From contig CALITO010000004.1 in NCBI GenBank assembly GCA_938041455.1, positions 1 through 64,000 on the forward strand: a DNA stretch of 64,000 nucleotides, read 5' to 3'. This DNA comes from an uncultured bacterium (GTDB lineage Bacteria; Armatimonadota; JACIXR01). How positions within the stretch are numbered: position 1 is the stretch's first letter; the number at the start of each line of letters is the position of its first letter. Shown here piece after piece: positions 9,240 through 18,371 of this stretch. The position numbers and the translations under genes were made by a program. Below the pieces are notes generated by a model that did no database searches, was not told where the DNA came from, and was given only the letters and a program-made list of their open reading frames with translations.

Positions 9240-11075
9240 ATGGTTTTCTCTAAACTTGGACCCAGAGCGCAACAAATCCTTGGGATAGCATTCCTGCTTC
9301 TTCCTTTTTTCTTTGTAAACCCCGCCTACGGTGGAGCTAAAGCGGAGGTTCTTTATATGGAGCCTGTTCCCCCTGCACCTCCTCCAGAAGCGGGGGTATG
9401 GAAGATAAACACCCTGGGGGATGCTACCTTGGGGCATCAGTCGGTGAAGGATGCAAGCGGTGAGAAAAGAGACGGAATTATAGGCAAGGTAGTGGTGAGC
9501 GTAAACGGGGAAAGGGAGAAACAGAGTATGAACGGCTCGCTTCAGTTCAACCGGCAGTTTATGACAACAGGCGATTTGAAGAACCTCGGCTTGAAAGCGG
9601 AGTGGAAAGACGAGAAAAGGGAATTGGGAATCCTTCATAACCTCTCTGACACGGGAAATATCGCGGCAAGGATATATAACTTGACCAGCCTAAAAGATAC
9701 GAAGCTCAACTTCGCATATAAAGAGGGCGAATATTCCTTTTTGCTCAACCTATTTCAAACTAAAAATCAAAATAGGAGCGCTGGTGTGCTTCAGCAGGAT
9801 GTTGATACGAAGCAAAAAAGCATATCTCTCCTCAAGAAGGCGGCGAAAAACGAGGCCAAGTTTATCTGGAGCGACGCGGAGAACTCCTCTCCCCTCACAG
9901 GTTTCCGCTCCTCCAGCAAGAACCTGTTTCTCCAGACAATCCATAATTTGAAAAGAGATACCCAAATATCATTTGGCTTGGAATTTATGGATACCAGTTC
10001 AAGAAGTGGGAGGACAGCGCCTCTCGTCTCCTCCTCAAATAAGAAATATAGCCTCGGCTTCACAACCCCCTTGGGCGAGAGATGGAAATTCAAACTGAAT
10101 TTCGATTCACTCCACAATAGATATAGTTCAGCGGGAAGGAGCACGAGCACGACAACCAATATAATAGATTATACCCTCTCCTACCAGCTCCTTCCTCCCC
10201 TCGCCTGGGAACTCAGTTATAACATTTACAAAACGAGTGGGCAGAGCGAGACGAAGAGGCTCTATAGTAGGTTAAACTTCACAGGAGCACCTCAAGGTTA
10301 TTTTCGCCTCGGCTCCTCAAGTCTTCTCTATCAACTACTGAATGTAAAGGATAGGACAGGGAGGAGGGTAGCGGAGAGCAATCAATTTCAGTTAATCCTT
10401 CCCATAAATTTAGGGATAAAGACCAACCTTATGGGCACGATTACAGTGGGTAAACAGGAAAGTGGCGGAATGCCCAGCAGCAGAATTACAGATATGAAGA
10501 ATTACAACCTATCTTTAAATCACAGGGCGACCTCTACCTCGCGTTACTTCCTCCAATATAATACGAACGACACATCAACGAGAGGCTATCCCTCTAACAG
10601 CGTTGATAACTATAGGATGGGAATAGAACTTATGGCCAAGGCGAAGGGTCAGCAGATGCCGATTTCTTTGACAAGGACGACCTCCTCTTCCAGCTACGGA
10701 GCGCAGGGCTCGGATGTGAAAGAGACCGCTATGAGTTTTGGTCTCCCTTCCTCCTCACCGAGGACGAGGCTTAGTTACATATTTGCCCTAACAAGTTCGG
10801 AAACAAGGGCTGTGGGTCGCACTATACAAAGGGATGCTAAAAGGCATTCCTTAAATATCTCCCTTGCCAACAAGGATGGAAACCTGCGTTTAGAAAGCCT
10901 TCTTTCCTATATAGACACAACCGAGGATTTGTTCAATATATCCCTCTCGCTCATATACCAGAAGCCCAAGAGTTATAAGATTTCCCTCGTCCTTTTCCGT
11001 AATAAAGAGTGCTTCTTCCCTGCTACCCCCTATAACACTCACAATATCCTCCTCCAACTGGTGTATAATTTCTAA
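9240..11075 (+). CDS. putative outer-membrane beta-barrel protein
   Basis: A 611-residue protein with an N-terminal signal sequence (hydrophobic stretch about residues 13-28, cut near AYG). After a Pro-rich linker (about 40-52) the rest is regular alternating amphipathic strands rich in Ser, Thr, Tyr and Lys, such as LSYQLLPPLAWELSYNIY and SLGFTTPLGERWKFKLNF. It ends LLQLVYNF; a C-terminal aromatic on the last strand is the hallmark recognised by the BAM machinery. No family could be named. It starts eight bases after the previous gene and stops one base before the next ATG, so it is operonic with the two Fn3 proteins and the TPR protein. It may be the pore or anchor that exports or displays them; this is inference. 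Confidence 0.8.
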   Translation: MVFSKLGPRAQQILGIAFLLLPFFFVNPAYGGAKAEVLYMEPVPPAPPPEAGVWKINTLGDATLGHQSVKDASGEKRDGIIGKVVVSVNGEREKQSMNGSLQFNRQFMTTGDLKNLGLKAEWKDEKRELGILHNLSDTGNIAARIYNLTSLKDTKLNFAYKEGEYSFLLNLFQTKNQNRSAGVLQQDVDTKQKSISLLKKAAKNEAKFIWSDAENSSPLTGFRSSSKNLFLQTIHNLKRDTQISFGLEFMDTSSRSGRTAPLVSSSNKKYSLGFTTPLGERWKFKLNFDSLHNRYSSAGRSTSTTTNIIDYTLSYQLLPPLAWELSYNIYKTSGQSETKRLYSRLNFTGAPQGYFRLGSSSLLYQLLNVKDRTGRRVAESNQFQLILPINLGIKTNLMGTITVGKQESGGMPSSRITDMKNYNLSLNHRATSTSRYFLQYNTNDTSTRGYPSNSVDNYRMGIELMAKAKGQQMPISLTRTTSSSSYGAQGSDVKETAMSFGLPSSSPRTRLSYIFALTSSETRAVGRTIQRDAKRHSLNISLANKDGNLRLESLLSYIDTTEDLFNISLSLIYQKPKSYKISLVLFRNKECFFPATPYNTHNILLQLVYNF

Positions 11076-11076
11076 T

Positions 11077-12696
11077 ATGAGGAATTTAACAAGTGTAGCG
11101 ATTTTGAGCTTGATACTCCTCTTATTACTGGGAGGGAAAGGGAGTTCTTCTGATGTTCAAGAGTATCTACAAAAAGGGGAGTATGAAAAGGCTATCCCAA
11201 TATTGGAAGATGCTATAAAGAATAAACCTACAGATAACAGTCTCAAGCAGGCACTTCTGGTTTGTTATTTCCAGATGGGGGTGAGGAAATTCCAGGGGGG
11301 TGAGTTCGCCTCCGCAGGGGAATATTTTTACAAGGCATTAAGCGTAGACCCCTCTTCTCTCCCCTCAAGACGGAACTTGGCTCTCACCTTCTTCAAATTG
11401 GGAAATTTGGAGGAAGCGAAGAAGGTGATAGAAGAGGGGCTCAAAGCAACCCCACCTGATAGGGATCTCCTCCTCTTATTAGCACAAATTTACCAGCAAG
11501 AGGGGGCTGGTGAGAAGGTATTAGCTACCCTTGAGGAAATACACAAGCACTATCCGAGGGACAAAGAAGTGGGGATGATATTGGCAAATCTCTATTATTC
11601 CCAACTGAAGATAGAGGAGGCAAGGAGGATATATCGGGATTTAGCAAAAGAATATCCCCAGGATATGGATGTTCTTTTGAGGGTAGCGAAGACCTATGAG
11701 GACGAAGGGAAATGGGCTGAAGCGATAGGCGAATATGAGAGGATGCTCGAGATAGAGCCCAAGAACTTGAATATCTACCGAAGAATGGGATGGATATATG
11801 AAAGGGAGGGTAAGTTGGACGAAGCTATAGAAGTGTATGAAAGAGCGGAAAAGGTTCTGCCCCAAGCAGGTGAGGTTTATCTTTGGCTGGGCGAGCTTTG
11901 GGAGAAGAAGGGGGACGAGAATTCAGCCCTGTTAAATTACAAGAGGGCGGTCCAGGTATCCCAGGAGCATCCCTTACCCTACTACAAGCTCGCGAGCAAA
12001 ACCGAGGACCCAAGGGAGAGAGAACTCCTCCTCAAGCAGGCGGTAAATAAGGGGGTAAGAATTCTGGAACAACTGGAACAGCGCCTTTTAATAGGGTTGG
12101 GGGAGGGAACAACTCTTGAAACTCTGCGAGGTTCCTTAGAGTTAGCGGAGGAAATAGAGAAAGTGGAGAAAACTCTTCGCTTAGCTCTGGATGCTTACTT
12201 ATTCCCTCCCTACAGCCAAAGCACAGAAGTATCGGAGAAGGACCTCCAAAACCTTCTGAAGAGATATCCCCGCAGTAGAATACTCTTGGAGTATACGGGG
12301 GTTATTTTGGAGAAGAAGGGGCAATGGGATAGGGCTTTGGAAATATGGAACAAAATTCTCCAGCGGAACGCCAAGGTGGAGAGAGCACACCTCGGTATGG
12401 GGAAGGCTTATGAAGCGAAAGGGGAGTGGGAGAAGGCGAAAATGGCGTATAAGCGGGCTTTAGAGTTAAAGGAAAATAACGAGGAAGCCTATCAGGGTTT
12501 AGTGAGGATGTCAGAGAAAACGGGGAAATTGGAGGAATTGGTGAAAGAGTGGGAGATGAAGGCGAAGTTTCCCTCCAACCGCTCAAATGTTCTATTTTTA
12601 TCAAGGTTAGAAGAACTTTTAAGAAAGACGGGGCGATATGAGGAGGCTGAAAGCATCAGGAAAAAGATAGAAGGATTGAGGGAAGAGGAGAAGTAA
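11077..12696 (+). CDS. secreted/periplasmic TPR-repeat protein
   Basis: A 539-residue protein with a signal-like hydrophobic N-terminus (residues 5-22) and no lipobox cysteine. Roughly a dozen 34-residue TPR units follow. An N-terminal array covers about residues 25-310, with typical segments such as GEYEKAIPILEDAIKNKP, GKLDEAIEVYERAEKVLP and GDENSALLNYKRAVQV. There is a less regular helical linker (about 310-400) and a second array to the end (GQWDRALEIWNKIL, GEWEKAKMAYKRALEL). TPR proteins scaffold protein complexes; several secretion and polysaccharide-export systems pair one with an outer-membrane pore. The ATG overlaps the previous stop region, so it is co-transcribed with the barrel. 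A lack of specific motifs prevents naming the system. Confidence 0.85.
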   Translation: MRNLTSVAILSLILLLLLGGKGSSSDVQEYLQKGEYEKAIPILEDAIKNKPTDNSLKQALLVCYFQMGVRKFQGGEFASAGEYFYKALSVDPSSLPSRRNLALTFFKLGNLEEAKKVIEEGLKATPPDRDLLLLLAQIYQQEGAGEKVLATLEEIHKHYPRDKEVGMILANLYYSQLKIEEARRIYRDLAKEYPQDMDVLLRVAKTYEDEGKWAEAIGEYERMLEIEPKNLNIYRRMGWIYEREGKLDEAIEVYERAEKVLPQAGEVYLWLGELWEKKGDENSALLNYKRAVQVSQEHPLPYYKLASKTEDPRERELLLKQAVNKGVRILEQLEQRLLIGLGEGTTLETLRGSLELAEEIEKVEKTLRLALDAYLFPPYSQSTEVSEKDLQNLLKRYPRSRILLEYTGVILEKKGQWDRALEIWNKILQRNAKVERAHLGMGKAYEAKGEWEKAKMAYKRALELKENNEEAYQGLVRMSEKTGKLEELVKEWEMKAKFPSNRSNVLFLSRLEELLRKTGRYEEAESIRKKIEGLREEEK

Positions 12697-12708
12697 TCTC
12701 TACCCGGG

Positions 12709-13542
12709 GTGAAATATTATTCCAAAATAGCGATGTATGGGAGAGTAGGCTTGTGTTGTTTTCTTCTTGCTTCCCTTACCCTCTTAGGGAGGGGACTGAT
12801 GGGTGCTTCTCCCCTAAGGGTCAGGGGGAAGGAAGGATTTCGTCAGGCGGTTCTTTCAGCAAAAACTGGCACAACTATATTATTGGCTCCCGGGGTGTAT
12901 GAGGGCAATCCATACTTCGAGGAAGTGAAAGGCAGGTCGGGAAAACCCATAATAATAGCGGGAGAAGATCCCTCCAACCGACCCACAATTAAGGTCGGAC
13001 CCAAGGGAAATAGGGATGGCATAAAACTTTCTGGCGTAACGGATTTCAAAACAGAGAGGTGTGTTATCGAACAGTGGGGAGACGAAGGGCAGGGGATAGA
13101 TATGGTGGGTTGCCACCAGGGTATCATTAACAACTGTATATTGCGATATGAGGATGACAAAAGGGGTCGGTATCCAGGTGAAAGAAGGGAGTTCAGATAT
13201 TTTCATTAAGAATTGCCGATTTGAACATTCCGAAGTTCGGGCTATGCAGATAGGGGGAAGCACGGGAAAACAAGTTCTTCCGCTTAATACTTTCTATAGA
13301 CAAAACGATGGGTTATTCGCATACTTCGAGAAGCAGATGATAGTTTCGTTCTTTGTAGAAACGGAGTGTTCAAGAGAAATCTCGTGGTCTTCCCTTCTGA
13401 CGAATGGTTTGAGGGAGGAGTGAATGTTGGATCTGGCACCGCTCCCCATAGCTTCCGTTTCATTCAAAATTGGTGGTATTGCCTTGATTCCCCTGAGGCA
13501 AGACCAAGTTTGCCCACTCCTAAGGAGAGCACAAAACTTTGA
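12709..13542 (+). pseudogene. right-handed parallel beta-helix protein, frameshifted
   Basis: A GTG-started frame with a signal peptide runs as a pectate-lyase-like beta-helix (GTTILLAPGVYEGNPYFEEV, GIIINC-type rungs) until it drops out of frame near 13159-13166, in an AAAAGGGG run. The homology continues one base over (GVGIQVKEGSSDIFIKNCRF, QIGGSTGK) to about 13300. It then returns to the first frame at an AAAA run (13302-13305), giving KRWVIRIL and RNGVFKRNLVVF, and ends with an NWWYC-D-PE-LPTP tail and TGA at 13540. One extra A and one missing A would account for both shifts and restore about 277 residues. The segment between QIGGSTGK and NTFYR also looks shorter than I recall for this family. 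Either a real pseudogene or two homopolymer errors. The stop overlaps the TTG start of the next gene. Confidence 0.75.
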
Positions 13543-16265
13543 ATAAATGGATATTATGTAGCCTTGTCTCTTTTCTATCCCTTACTGGAGGGGAGCAAAT
13601 TCCAATGATAAGTGGAAAGACTTTCACTATCTCCTTCTTTTCTAACGGCTCTATCGCCACAATAAAAACAAAAACGGGGAAGGACATCATCCCCATTAAG
13701 ATGAACACCCCTCTTTGGGAGATAAAATTCTCGGATGGTTCAAGCCTCTCCTCTCTTGATATCTCCAGAGAAGGGTTTTCATGGGAGAAAAGGGACGCTT
13801 CTCTTCTTTTCATCTATAAAAGTGAGATGGTTTATGTAGAGGTTGACTTCTCCCCCAAAGACGATAGCCTTGATATATCCTTCTCCCTTCGCCCCAGGAA
13901 TAAGACGATCCTAACTTTGCGCTCTCCCATCCTTCATTTCTCACCAGAGGAAGTGGAGAAGGTATATGTTCCTGAAGGATTGGGCATTGCTTTAACGAAG
14001 GAATTCTTCACGGGAGAGATTGGTTGGGGGCCTCAGGTTATAGGAGATGAAGGATTAAAGAGCCTTGTTGGGGAAGGCTGTGTTATGCGTCCAGTGGTTG
14101 ATGAGCCTGTTCCAATTTATCTCACCAACATAGGCAAGAAATGGTTGGGTGAGGATATCCAAGATAAAATAGAGGGCTATAGGGTAATAGTAAACAGACC
14201 TCCCGAGGGGAAGGTAGAGGTAGTGAAGCTTGTTGATTCTCCAAACGGTGCTTTTCTCTCAGGCTATAATATAGCGAAGGGTTGGTTATTTCGGCCTGGT
14301 GGATGGATAAGGCGTGAGGATGGTGAGGTAGTCTTTCTCCTCTTTCAAAGAGTAGTTCAATATCTTTGGCAGGAAGATGGGAGGGAGAAAACCGTTGCTA
14401 TATTGGATATAGCGGGTGGACCACTGGGCGGACCCTTCAATGAACTCCTCCCGGCTTTGTGGGAAGACAGGTTACCTTCTCTTTTGCCCTCTTTCAAATT
14501 GAAGAGGTTATACGGGATTGAAGACCTTCGCCAAGCCTTAAATCAACCTAATAGATATCCTCTGATAATCAATCCCTACGGTGAATACATACCTACCGGG
14601 AGGAAAGGAACCTGGAGGGAAATTCTCCCTATGATAAAGCATTATATAGAGGGGGGCGGGATATGGTGGGAGACAGGAGGGTTTTCCTTCTTCTATGAGT
14701 TGGTTCCAAAAATCGGGGGATTTTGGTCTACAGATTATCCGCCAGCTTTCTCCGACTTCCTCTATCTTAGAACCCCCGCTGGTTCCCTTGCCATCTACGG
14801 TATACAGAGGGGGAATTCCCTATTTGTCCCTGTGAGTTTGCAGGTCGGAAGGCGGGAGGAAGAGGAATATGGTTTCATTATAAGGGAATGGCATACTTAT
14901 GTAAAAGGTGGCCATTCTTGGCGCTCGCCGATCATAAGGATGAGCTTCGATATCCCCCTCCTTTCTGCTTTAAGAAGCTACGAGGAAGAAAATGGCTTCG
15001 GGAGGAAATTAAAGGATAAATTGCACCCTGCTCTTTTTGAGAAACTTGGCAAAAGTGTATTAATTAACTACCAGGGTGGAACATTTAGGGAAGGAATAGA
15101 GAAAGCGGGCAAGCTACCCCTTCCTTCCCTCGTTCATTTCGCCGATTATCTTAGAGGAGGATTTGACAAGCAGTATCCAGACCATCTTCCTCCTAATCCA
15201 AGGAAAGGCACAGAGGAAGAATTTCATCAGTTCTACGAGACACTTCATAAACTGGGGCATCTCGTTATGCCCTATACCAACCCCACCTGGTGGTGTGATG
15301 ACCCAAAAGGACCGACCTTTCAGAGGGAAGGGGATGCACCATTGGCAAGGAATTTGCGGGGAGAAAAGATAAAGGAGGTTTATGGAGCTAATTGGGGATG
15401 GGCTATCTGCCCCTGGCATCCCTCTGTGAAGGAGGCGGAGAGGAAGATAAGGGCGCAATTTACCAAAGAGTATTCCAGCGATATCCTTTTCCAAGACCAA
15501 ATAGGAGCGAGAGGATGGATATACGATACGAACCTCGCCTCACCAACACCCTATGCTTATGCTCAGGGATGGATTAACATCGTTAAGGAAGCATCCAAGT
15601 ATGTTCCCTTAGCTACTGAGGGGGGGTGGGATGGCATAATGAATTATGAGACCCTGTTTTGTGGAATAACTTGGTTCCTTCTCCCTTACGAGTGGCGTCC
15701 TGCCTGGGCTTCCCTGTATAGAGAGCGGTATCCTCCTAATGCTTGGCATTTCTATCCCCTGGCAATTTTTCTCGCCCACGACAAAGTGGGCTTTTACCAT
15801 CACGATTTGGGGCAGTTCGTAACTAATAAAGAAACCTTAACCTGGACGCTCCTTCTGGGTTATGGGCTGAGCTATGCAACTTGGCCAGCGGGATTGGACG
15901 ATGAAAGGACATCTAATTGGCTTCAATGGCTAAGCCTGCTTCAGCAGAAAATAGCATTCCTCTACTTCGGTGAGCGGATGAAGGATTTCAATATCCTTCG
16001 TCCCGCTACAGATAGAAAGGGATGTGGGGTTATGAAGGTTGACTTCCCTAAAATAAGCATAATAGCTAATACCGACCCCCAACCCTTTCCCCTTTCCTCT
16101 AAACTGGTAATTGCTCCTTATGGATTCTACGCCAAGGGGAGGTATATTGAGGCGGGAATAGTGGTGAGGTGGGAAGGTAAAAATTATCCCGCCGAAATCT
16201 CCTTCCTTAGGGAAGGTAAAAACATTTGGATATATGAAAAAGGCATCCTGCGGAAAATTAAATGA
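13539..16265 (+). CDS. secreted glycoside-hydrolase-like TIM-barrel protein (DUF6259-like)
   Basis: A 908-residue protein. TTG is the start: AAGGAG lies 11 bases upstream, a short hydrophobic signal follows, and the TTG overlaps the TGA of the broken beta-helix gene, suggesting translational coupling. The N-terminal ~300 residues are beta-rich, as in glycosidase lead domains. The central and C-terminal part has barrel-strand motifs: MPYTNPTWWCDD, WGWAICPWHPSVKE, DILFQDQIGARGW, VPLATEGGWDG and FYHHDLGQF. The Asp in DILFQDQ and the Glu in ATEGGWDG are in positions where a nucleophile and acid/base could sit, but this is inference from layout. The family assignment is from recall of similar long Armatimonadota and Planctomycetota proteins. 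It could also be an enzyme-dead carbohydrate-binding protein. Confidence 0.6.
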   Translation: MNKWILCSLVSFLSLTGGEQIPMISGKTFTISFFSNGSIATIKTKTGKDIIPIKMNTPLWEIKFSDGSSLSSLDISREGFSWEKRDASLLFIYKSEMVYVEVDFSPKDDSLDISFSLRPRNKTILTLRSPILHFSPEEVEKVYVPEGLGIALTKEFFTGEIGWGPQVIGDEGLKSLVGEGCVMRPVVDEPVPIYLTNIGKKWLGEDIQDKIEGYRVIVNRPPEGKVEVVKLVDSPNGAFLSGYNIAKGWLFRPGGWIRREDGEVVFLLFQRVVQYLWQEDGREKTVAILDIAGGPLGGPFNELLPALWEDRLPSLLPSFKLKRLYGIEDLRQALNQPNRYPLIINPYGEYIPTGRKGTWREILPMIKHYIEGGGIWWETGGFSFFYELVPKIGGFWSTDYPPAFSDFLYLRTPAGSLAIYGIQRGNSLFVPVSLQVGRREEEEYGFIIREWHTYVKGGHSWRSPIIRMSFDIPLLSALRSYEEENGFGRKLKDKLHPALFEKLGKSVLINYQGGTFREGIEKAGKLPLPSLVHFADYLRGGFDKQYPDHLPPNPRKGTEEEFHQFYETLHKLGHLVMPYTNPTWWCDDPKGPTFQREGDAPLARNLRGEKIKEVYGANWGWAICPWHPSVKEAERKIRAQFTKEYSSDILFQDQIGARGWIYDTNLASPTPYAYAQGWINIVKEASKYVPLATEGGWDGIMNYETLFCGITWFLLPYEWRPAWASLYRERYPPNAWHFYPLAIFLAHDKVGFYHHDLGQFVTNKETLTWTLLLGYGLSYATWPAGLDDERTSNWLQWLSLLQQKIAFLYFGERMKDFNILRPATDRKGCGVMKVDFPKISIIANTDPQPFPLSSKLVIAPYGFYAKGRYIEAGIVVRWEGKNYPAEISFLREGKNIWIYEKGILRKIK

Positions 16266-16330
16266 ACAAGGAGGTTATTCTGGAAGAACCTGTCCAGTTG
16301 GTACTTCATCCCATTCCCCTCTTTCCCTCC

Positions 16331-16372
16331 CACCGGTGAGCCCCACCCATTAGAGGACAGGGCTCACCGGTG
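16331..16372. terminator. 13-bp perfect inverted repeat between convergent genes
   Basis: CACCGGTGAGCCC (16331-16343) is repeated inverted as GGGCTCACCGGTG (16360-16372) around a 16-base loop. It lies between the 3' ends of the glycosidase-like gene (+) and pilin 1 (-). No T-run follows on either strand, so it may act with Rho or as a 3'-end stabiliser rather than as a classical intrinsic terminator. The rest of 16266-16453 shows no gene. Confidence 0.55.
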
Positions 16373-16453
16373 AAGAAGTTCAGGAAGCTCGAGATGTCGT
16401 CATCCTCGCTTTTTCCAGAACAGTGGCGAAACCAACTTTTACCCGTTAGATGC

Positions 16454-17182
16454 TTAGAATTGGTCTCCTCCGTGAAGGACCCAGGCGTTGTTGTAAAGGT
16501 AGATGTAATCCAACCACTTCACATGTCCGTCGGCGAAGATAACGATTGAGCCATTTGTATGTCTTGTATACTCGGGCCACTTGTTGCGGTCTTGGAGGTT
16601 GGGAGAGCAAACCCAGCCGCTCCCGCAGGTGTTGGGAAAGGTTATGCGGTTGCAACAAGCATCCTTATGTGCCGAATCAGCGATTGCTACCACCTCTGCT
16701 GGGCGCTTAACTTGGGCGAGTGGGCGTCCCGTTCCGGTGGTTCCACCCGAGGGGTCGGGAATCCCCCAGCCAGCTAAAAGGTTGTTATAGCCGTAGCCAA
16801 ACCTTATCCCTTTCCACTCGGGAGGAAATTGCCAAGCCCAACCACAGGGACCCCATTGTTGTAATGTGCAGGTGCTACCTGAGGGGCATTCAAATATCTT
16901 CAGGTTCTTGATATAGGGTTGAAGTCGGACAGCCCATCTGCGGTTGGGGTCATGAGGGTCGGGTCCGTTGCAGTTCCAACATTCATAAGGGAGGAGAGTC
17001 TCATCCCAGTCTTGCAGATACATCATCCAAGCGGTGGCTATGTTCTTCAGATTGGACATACAAGCTGCTTTCCTCGCTTGTTCTCGAGCCCTGGAGAAAA
17101 CGGGGAACAAAATGGCTGCCAAGATGGCGATAATCGCTATCACCACCAGCAGCTCGATCAAAGTAAAGCCACCTCGCTTCAT
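16454..17182 (-). CDS. DUF1559-type prepilin-like protein (pilin 1)
   Basis: A 242-residue protein. It begins MKRGG then FTLIELLVV, a class III signal cleaved by prepilin peptidase between Gly and Phe, with Glu5 of the mature protein and a hydrophobic helix. The globular part is Cys-rich (paired CWNC, CC and C..C motifs), suggesting disulfides. Near the C-terminus is the H-X9-DG signature ([17 protein letters not shown]) typical of DUF1559 family pilin-like proteins, which are abundant in Planctomycetes and Armatimonadota. A strong ribosome site (AGGAGGTG) precedes the ATG. There is no pilus assembly gene nearby, so it is a solitary substrate of a system encoded elsewhere. Same family as the protein at 27366-28157. 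Confidence 0.92.
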   Translation of the reverse strand: MKRGGFTLIELLVVIAIIAILAAILFPVFSRAREQARKAACMSNLKNIATAWMMYLQDWDETLLPYECWNCNGPDPHDPNRRWAVRLQPYIKNLKIFECPSGSTCTLQQWGPCGWAWQFPPEWKGIRFGYGYNNLLAGWGIPDPSGGTTGTGRPLAQVKRPAEVVAIADSAHKDACCNRITFPNTCGSGWVCSPNLQDRNKWPEYTRHTNGSIVIFADGHVKWLDYIYLYNNAWVLHGGDQF

Positions 17183-17224
17183 CCTTTTTCACCTCCTTTC
17201 CTTCTCAGGATTAAATTTAATAAA

Positions 17225-17253
17225 AGTATAAAGAGCGCTTAAAAATATGTCAA
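17225..17253 (-). promoter_or_regulatory. sigma-70-like promoter of pilin 1
   Basis: On the minus strand, TTGACA (17253-17248), a 17-base spacer and TATACT (17230-17225). The predicted start near 17218 leaves a leader of about 35 nt that contains the ribosome site. Confidence 0.75.
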
Positions 17254-17274
17254 TAGTTTTTTTAAAATTTTTCT

Positions 17275-17536
17275 GTTTTGTTGAATAAACATTTTAAAAT
17301 TATAACCGCTTTACCCCCTTTGTTGTGCCTCTCGCCGTTTCACTTCGGGGTTTCGCATTATCAAAAACCATTTGAGGGAGTTCCAATTGGAGGGTTCGAG
17401 CAAAGAAGGTGTATAATCTGATGTGGGATTTCCCAGGAGTTTCCCAAGAGATAAGGTATCCTGAACACAACCTGTGGTTAGGAAAGAGGTCTTCCCCTTT
17501 CTCCTTCTCCTCTTTGGCTTAATTATTCAACAAAAC
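17275..17536. repeat. intergenic element, copy 1, with terminal inverted repeats
   Basis: A perfect 14-bp inverted repeat bounds this stretch: GTTTTGTTGAATAA (17275-17288) and TTATTCAACAAAAC (17523-17536). Weaker inverted similarity extends about 14 bases outward on both sides (to 17261 and 17550). Inside are AGATAAGGTATCCTGAACA (17449-17467) and TTCCCCTTT (17492-17500). The same blocks, in the same order and orientation, recur in the gap upstream of pilin 2 (28317-28585). No clear target duplication and no coding frame were seen. It fills most of the 446-base gap between pilin 1 and the next gene and may be a MITE-like element or a duplicated regulatory region. Confidence 0.6.
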
Positions 17537-17628
17537 CAATAATTTTTAAAGGAGGAGCGTAAAAGGGCTTGCCACTTAAAACCCCCTCTTGTTAAATTTA
17601 TCTAAAACGCTATGAGGGGAAGAAGAAG

Positions 17629-18354
17629 TTGTCCCAATTCATAGATCCTAAGTGGCTTGTCTGGGCTCTGGAAAAAAGCAGGGGGGTGGAGAGGATAGGC
17701 GAGCTTTACGAGGTTCTCGATGCTTATCTCCCCCATCCCTCTCCGAAATCGCGGAGAAGGGCGATAAACTATATTTTAAGACTTCTTGAACTGCGAGGGG
17801 AAGGGGAAGCAATAAGACGACATCCTCTCCTTCGTCTATTTTCCTGCTTAAATGATGAAAAAGTTAAAAGGGAGCTCGTCTATTGGCAGGTCATAAAGAA
17901 CCTTCCCTATATCCGCGATTTCGTCCTATTCCTCAACCAATATATTGAGCGGGAGGAGCTCTCCCGCCAGAAGGCGAGGGATTTCCTTTACTCCCTTATG
18001 GGAAAACAAAGCATAACTACATTTAATGCCCTTCTCTCTCTTTTAGATAAATTCAATTTAATCCAAAGGGGGAAGGGGACCATTTTTCTCGGGTATTATT
18101 CTCCTTCCCGTCTTGCTTTTTCCTTCGCCTTATGCGAAGATATGTTAAGGGAAGGAAGGGTGACATTGGATTTGGGAGGGCTAAAGGAGGCAACGGTGCC
18201 GAGGGTCTTCTTTATCCATAAAGAAAAGTTGATCTACTATATAGAGGAGGAAAAAAATCTTTGGCAGGTAGAAAGGCGCCCCCCTTTAAACCGTATTCTT
18301 CTACTCATTCGCTCTTTAGAGGAAGTGGTGGATTATCTGAAGGGAGGAATATAA
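17629..18354 (+). CDS. hypothetical protein, mostly helical
   Basis: 241 residues starting at TTG with GAGGGG about ten bases upstream; no ATG gives a better start. It has no signal peptide or membrane segment, so it is probably cytoplasmic. The first ~150 residues look alpha-helical and basic. A stretch near residues 112-150 (RQKARDFLYSLMGKQ, ITTFNALLSLLDKFNLIQRG) resembles a winged-helix arrangement, with GTIFLGYY as a possible wing. A more beta-like section then ends in a helix (PPLNRILLLIRSLEEVVDYL). I do not recognise the family. It stands alone between pilin 1, transcribed away from it, and a small lipoprotein gene with its own promoter. Confidence 0.7.
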   Translation: MSQFIDPKWLVWALEKSRGVERIGELYEVLDAYLPHPSPKSRRRAINYILRLLELRGEGEAIRRHPLLRLFSCLNDEKVKRELVYWQVIKNLPYIRDFVLFLNQYIEREELSRQKARDFLYSLMGKQSITTFNALLSLLDKFNLIQRGKGTIFLGYYSPSRLAFSFALCEDMLREGRVTLDLGGLKEATVPRVFFIHKEKLIYYIEEEKNLWQVERRPPLNRILLLIRSLEEVVDYLKGGI

Positions 18355-18371
18355 GGGAGTTACACAATTTA

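Noticed and set aside
17149-17168. Pilin genes as part of a complete type IV pilus operon
   Set aside because: Neither pilin has pilB, pilC, pilQ or pilD-like neighbours; both are solitary substrates.
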